A program made the translations under genes and the position numbers. This document shows, in pieces, positions 58,388 to 58,727 of a stretch of 58,727 bases of DNA. How positions within the stretch are numbered: position 1 is the stretch's first letter; every line of letters starts with the position of its first letter. The notes beneath the pieces are model-generated. The model was not told the DNA's origin, did no database searches, and saw nothing but the letters and a program-made list of their open reading frames with translations. The stretch comes from Spirochaetota bacterium (GTDB lineage Bacteria > Spirochaetota > Spirochaetia > JABEVK01), in the NCBI GenBank assembly GCA_020049045.1, contig JAIFLN010000069.1, forward strand, positions 1 through 58,727, in the 5' to 3' direction.

Positions 58388-58727
58388 AGGGGCTCCTGAT
58401 CCAAGGTTTCAAATTCTCCCTTGGCTTTATTCTTTCGGACATTGTTCCACTCAAACCATCGGCCGTTCATCGAAAGGTACACCCCGTGGGGCAAAACCTG
58501 CGCAAAGGCCAGGGCGCTCCCCAGGTTGAACAACCCGTCCGACGAGCCGAACTTCCAGGGAATCATGGCGCCAGTAAGCACGATGGTTTTGTGGGGTACC
58601 CGCTGGGCCAGCACCCGGGCGGTCTCCACCATGGTGTCGGTGCCATGGGTCACCACAATGCGGTCTTCAGGGGCGTCCAGGCAGGCGCGGGCAATGAGCA
58701 GCCGGTGATCGTCATTCATCACCAGGC
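58384..58727 (-). CDS. Type I (cytoplasmic) L-asparaginase, C-terminal fragment (truncated by window edge)
   Basis: About 114 residues of the C-terminal part; the frame stays open to the window edge. The second active-site motif THGTDTMVETA is present, followed by KTIVLTGAMIPWKFGSSDG, both typical of AnsA-type asparaginases. The enzyme hydrolyses asparagine to aspartate and ammonia. The short C-terminus after the second domain suggests a minimal-length protein, but the rest is outside the window. Coupled to the acetyltransferase by an ATGA overlap. Confidence 0.88.
   Translation of the reverse strand, partial: LVMNDDHRLLIARACLDAPEDRIVVTHGTDTMVETARVLAQRVPHKTIVLTGAMIPWKFGSSDGLFNLGSALAFAQVLPHGVYLSMNGRWFEWNNVRKNKAKGEFETLDQEPL

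Overview
The window reads as a piece of a GC-rich (roughly 55-60 %), gene-dense chromosome from a member of the Spirochaetota, probably a free-living relative of Spirochaeta/Treponema. Pointers are a very large protein with an acidic N-terminus, one membrane segment and a C-terminal TPR region that resembles the spirochaete periplasmic-flagellar collar protein FlcA; a long FapA (DUF342) next to a MinD-like ATPase; a DUF4954 hexapeptide-repeat protein; a bifunctional Fkp-type fucokinase/GDP-fucose pyrophosphorylase; and membrane-anchored LuxR and histidine-kinase regulators. No rRNA, tRNA, CRISPR array, IS element or phage gene was recognised.

Layout. 1-11 kb: end of a Na+/Ca2+ exchanger; a PQQ-type sugar dehydrogenase behind an UlaG-like metallo-hydrolase; a ravA-viaA-binding protein operon; and a leftward minD-like/fapA/lgt operon. 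11-15.7 kb: ctpA-type protease, rsmE, a WecG/TagA-type glycosyltransferase, and a sigma-54 AAA+ activator with no DNA-binding domain. 15.8-20.9 kb: the most unusual region, a rightward operon behind a good sigma-70 promoter, encoding STAS-zinc ribbon, YbjN-like, PspA, a winged-helix regulator with a degenerate receiver, and two membrane proteins that look like diverged LptF/LptG. 20.9-29 kb: leuB and the giant TPR protein (leftward), a secreted CBM48 protein, an aminotransferase and a GH18 lipoprotein. 28.5-33.5 kb: mtnN-luxS, a class IV aminotransferase, an HI0933-type flavoprotein, OsmC and metZ, i.e. methyl-cycle and homocysteine chemistry. 33.5-39 kb: an orphan histidine kinase divergent from a complete potABCD polyamine importer. 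39-49 kb: EamA exporter, amidase, fba, a 400-bp non-coding stretch with DnaA boxes, DUF4954, DUF1361, cdd and a GNAT-Fkp reading frame. 49-58.7 kb: purU-SDR-deacetylase operon, membrane LuxR regulator, a small secreted protein with a large Ig/NHL lipoprotein, a GH63-like hydrolase, a nitrilase, a GNAT and the end of a type I asparaginase gene.

Gene organisation is very tight. Of eleven convergent gene pairs, six overlap at their 3' ends, four are 1-7 bp apart, and only one has a spacer with a visible terminator. Within operons many stops and starts share the four bases NTGA; ATG, GTG, TTG and apparently CTG are all used as the overlapping start. Several genes lack a Shine-Dalgarno sequence and have a -10-like hexamer 6-8 bp before the ATG, which suggests leaderless mRNAs. 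The best candidate for an undescribed system is the STAS/YbjN/PspA/pseudo-receiver/LptFG-like operon, read here as an envelope-stress or envelope-transport module. All functional statements come from reading motifs by eye; no database search was run.
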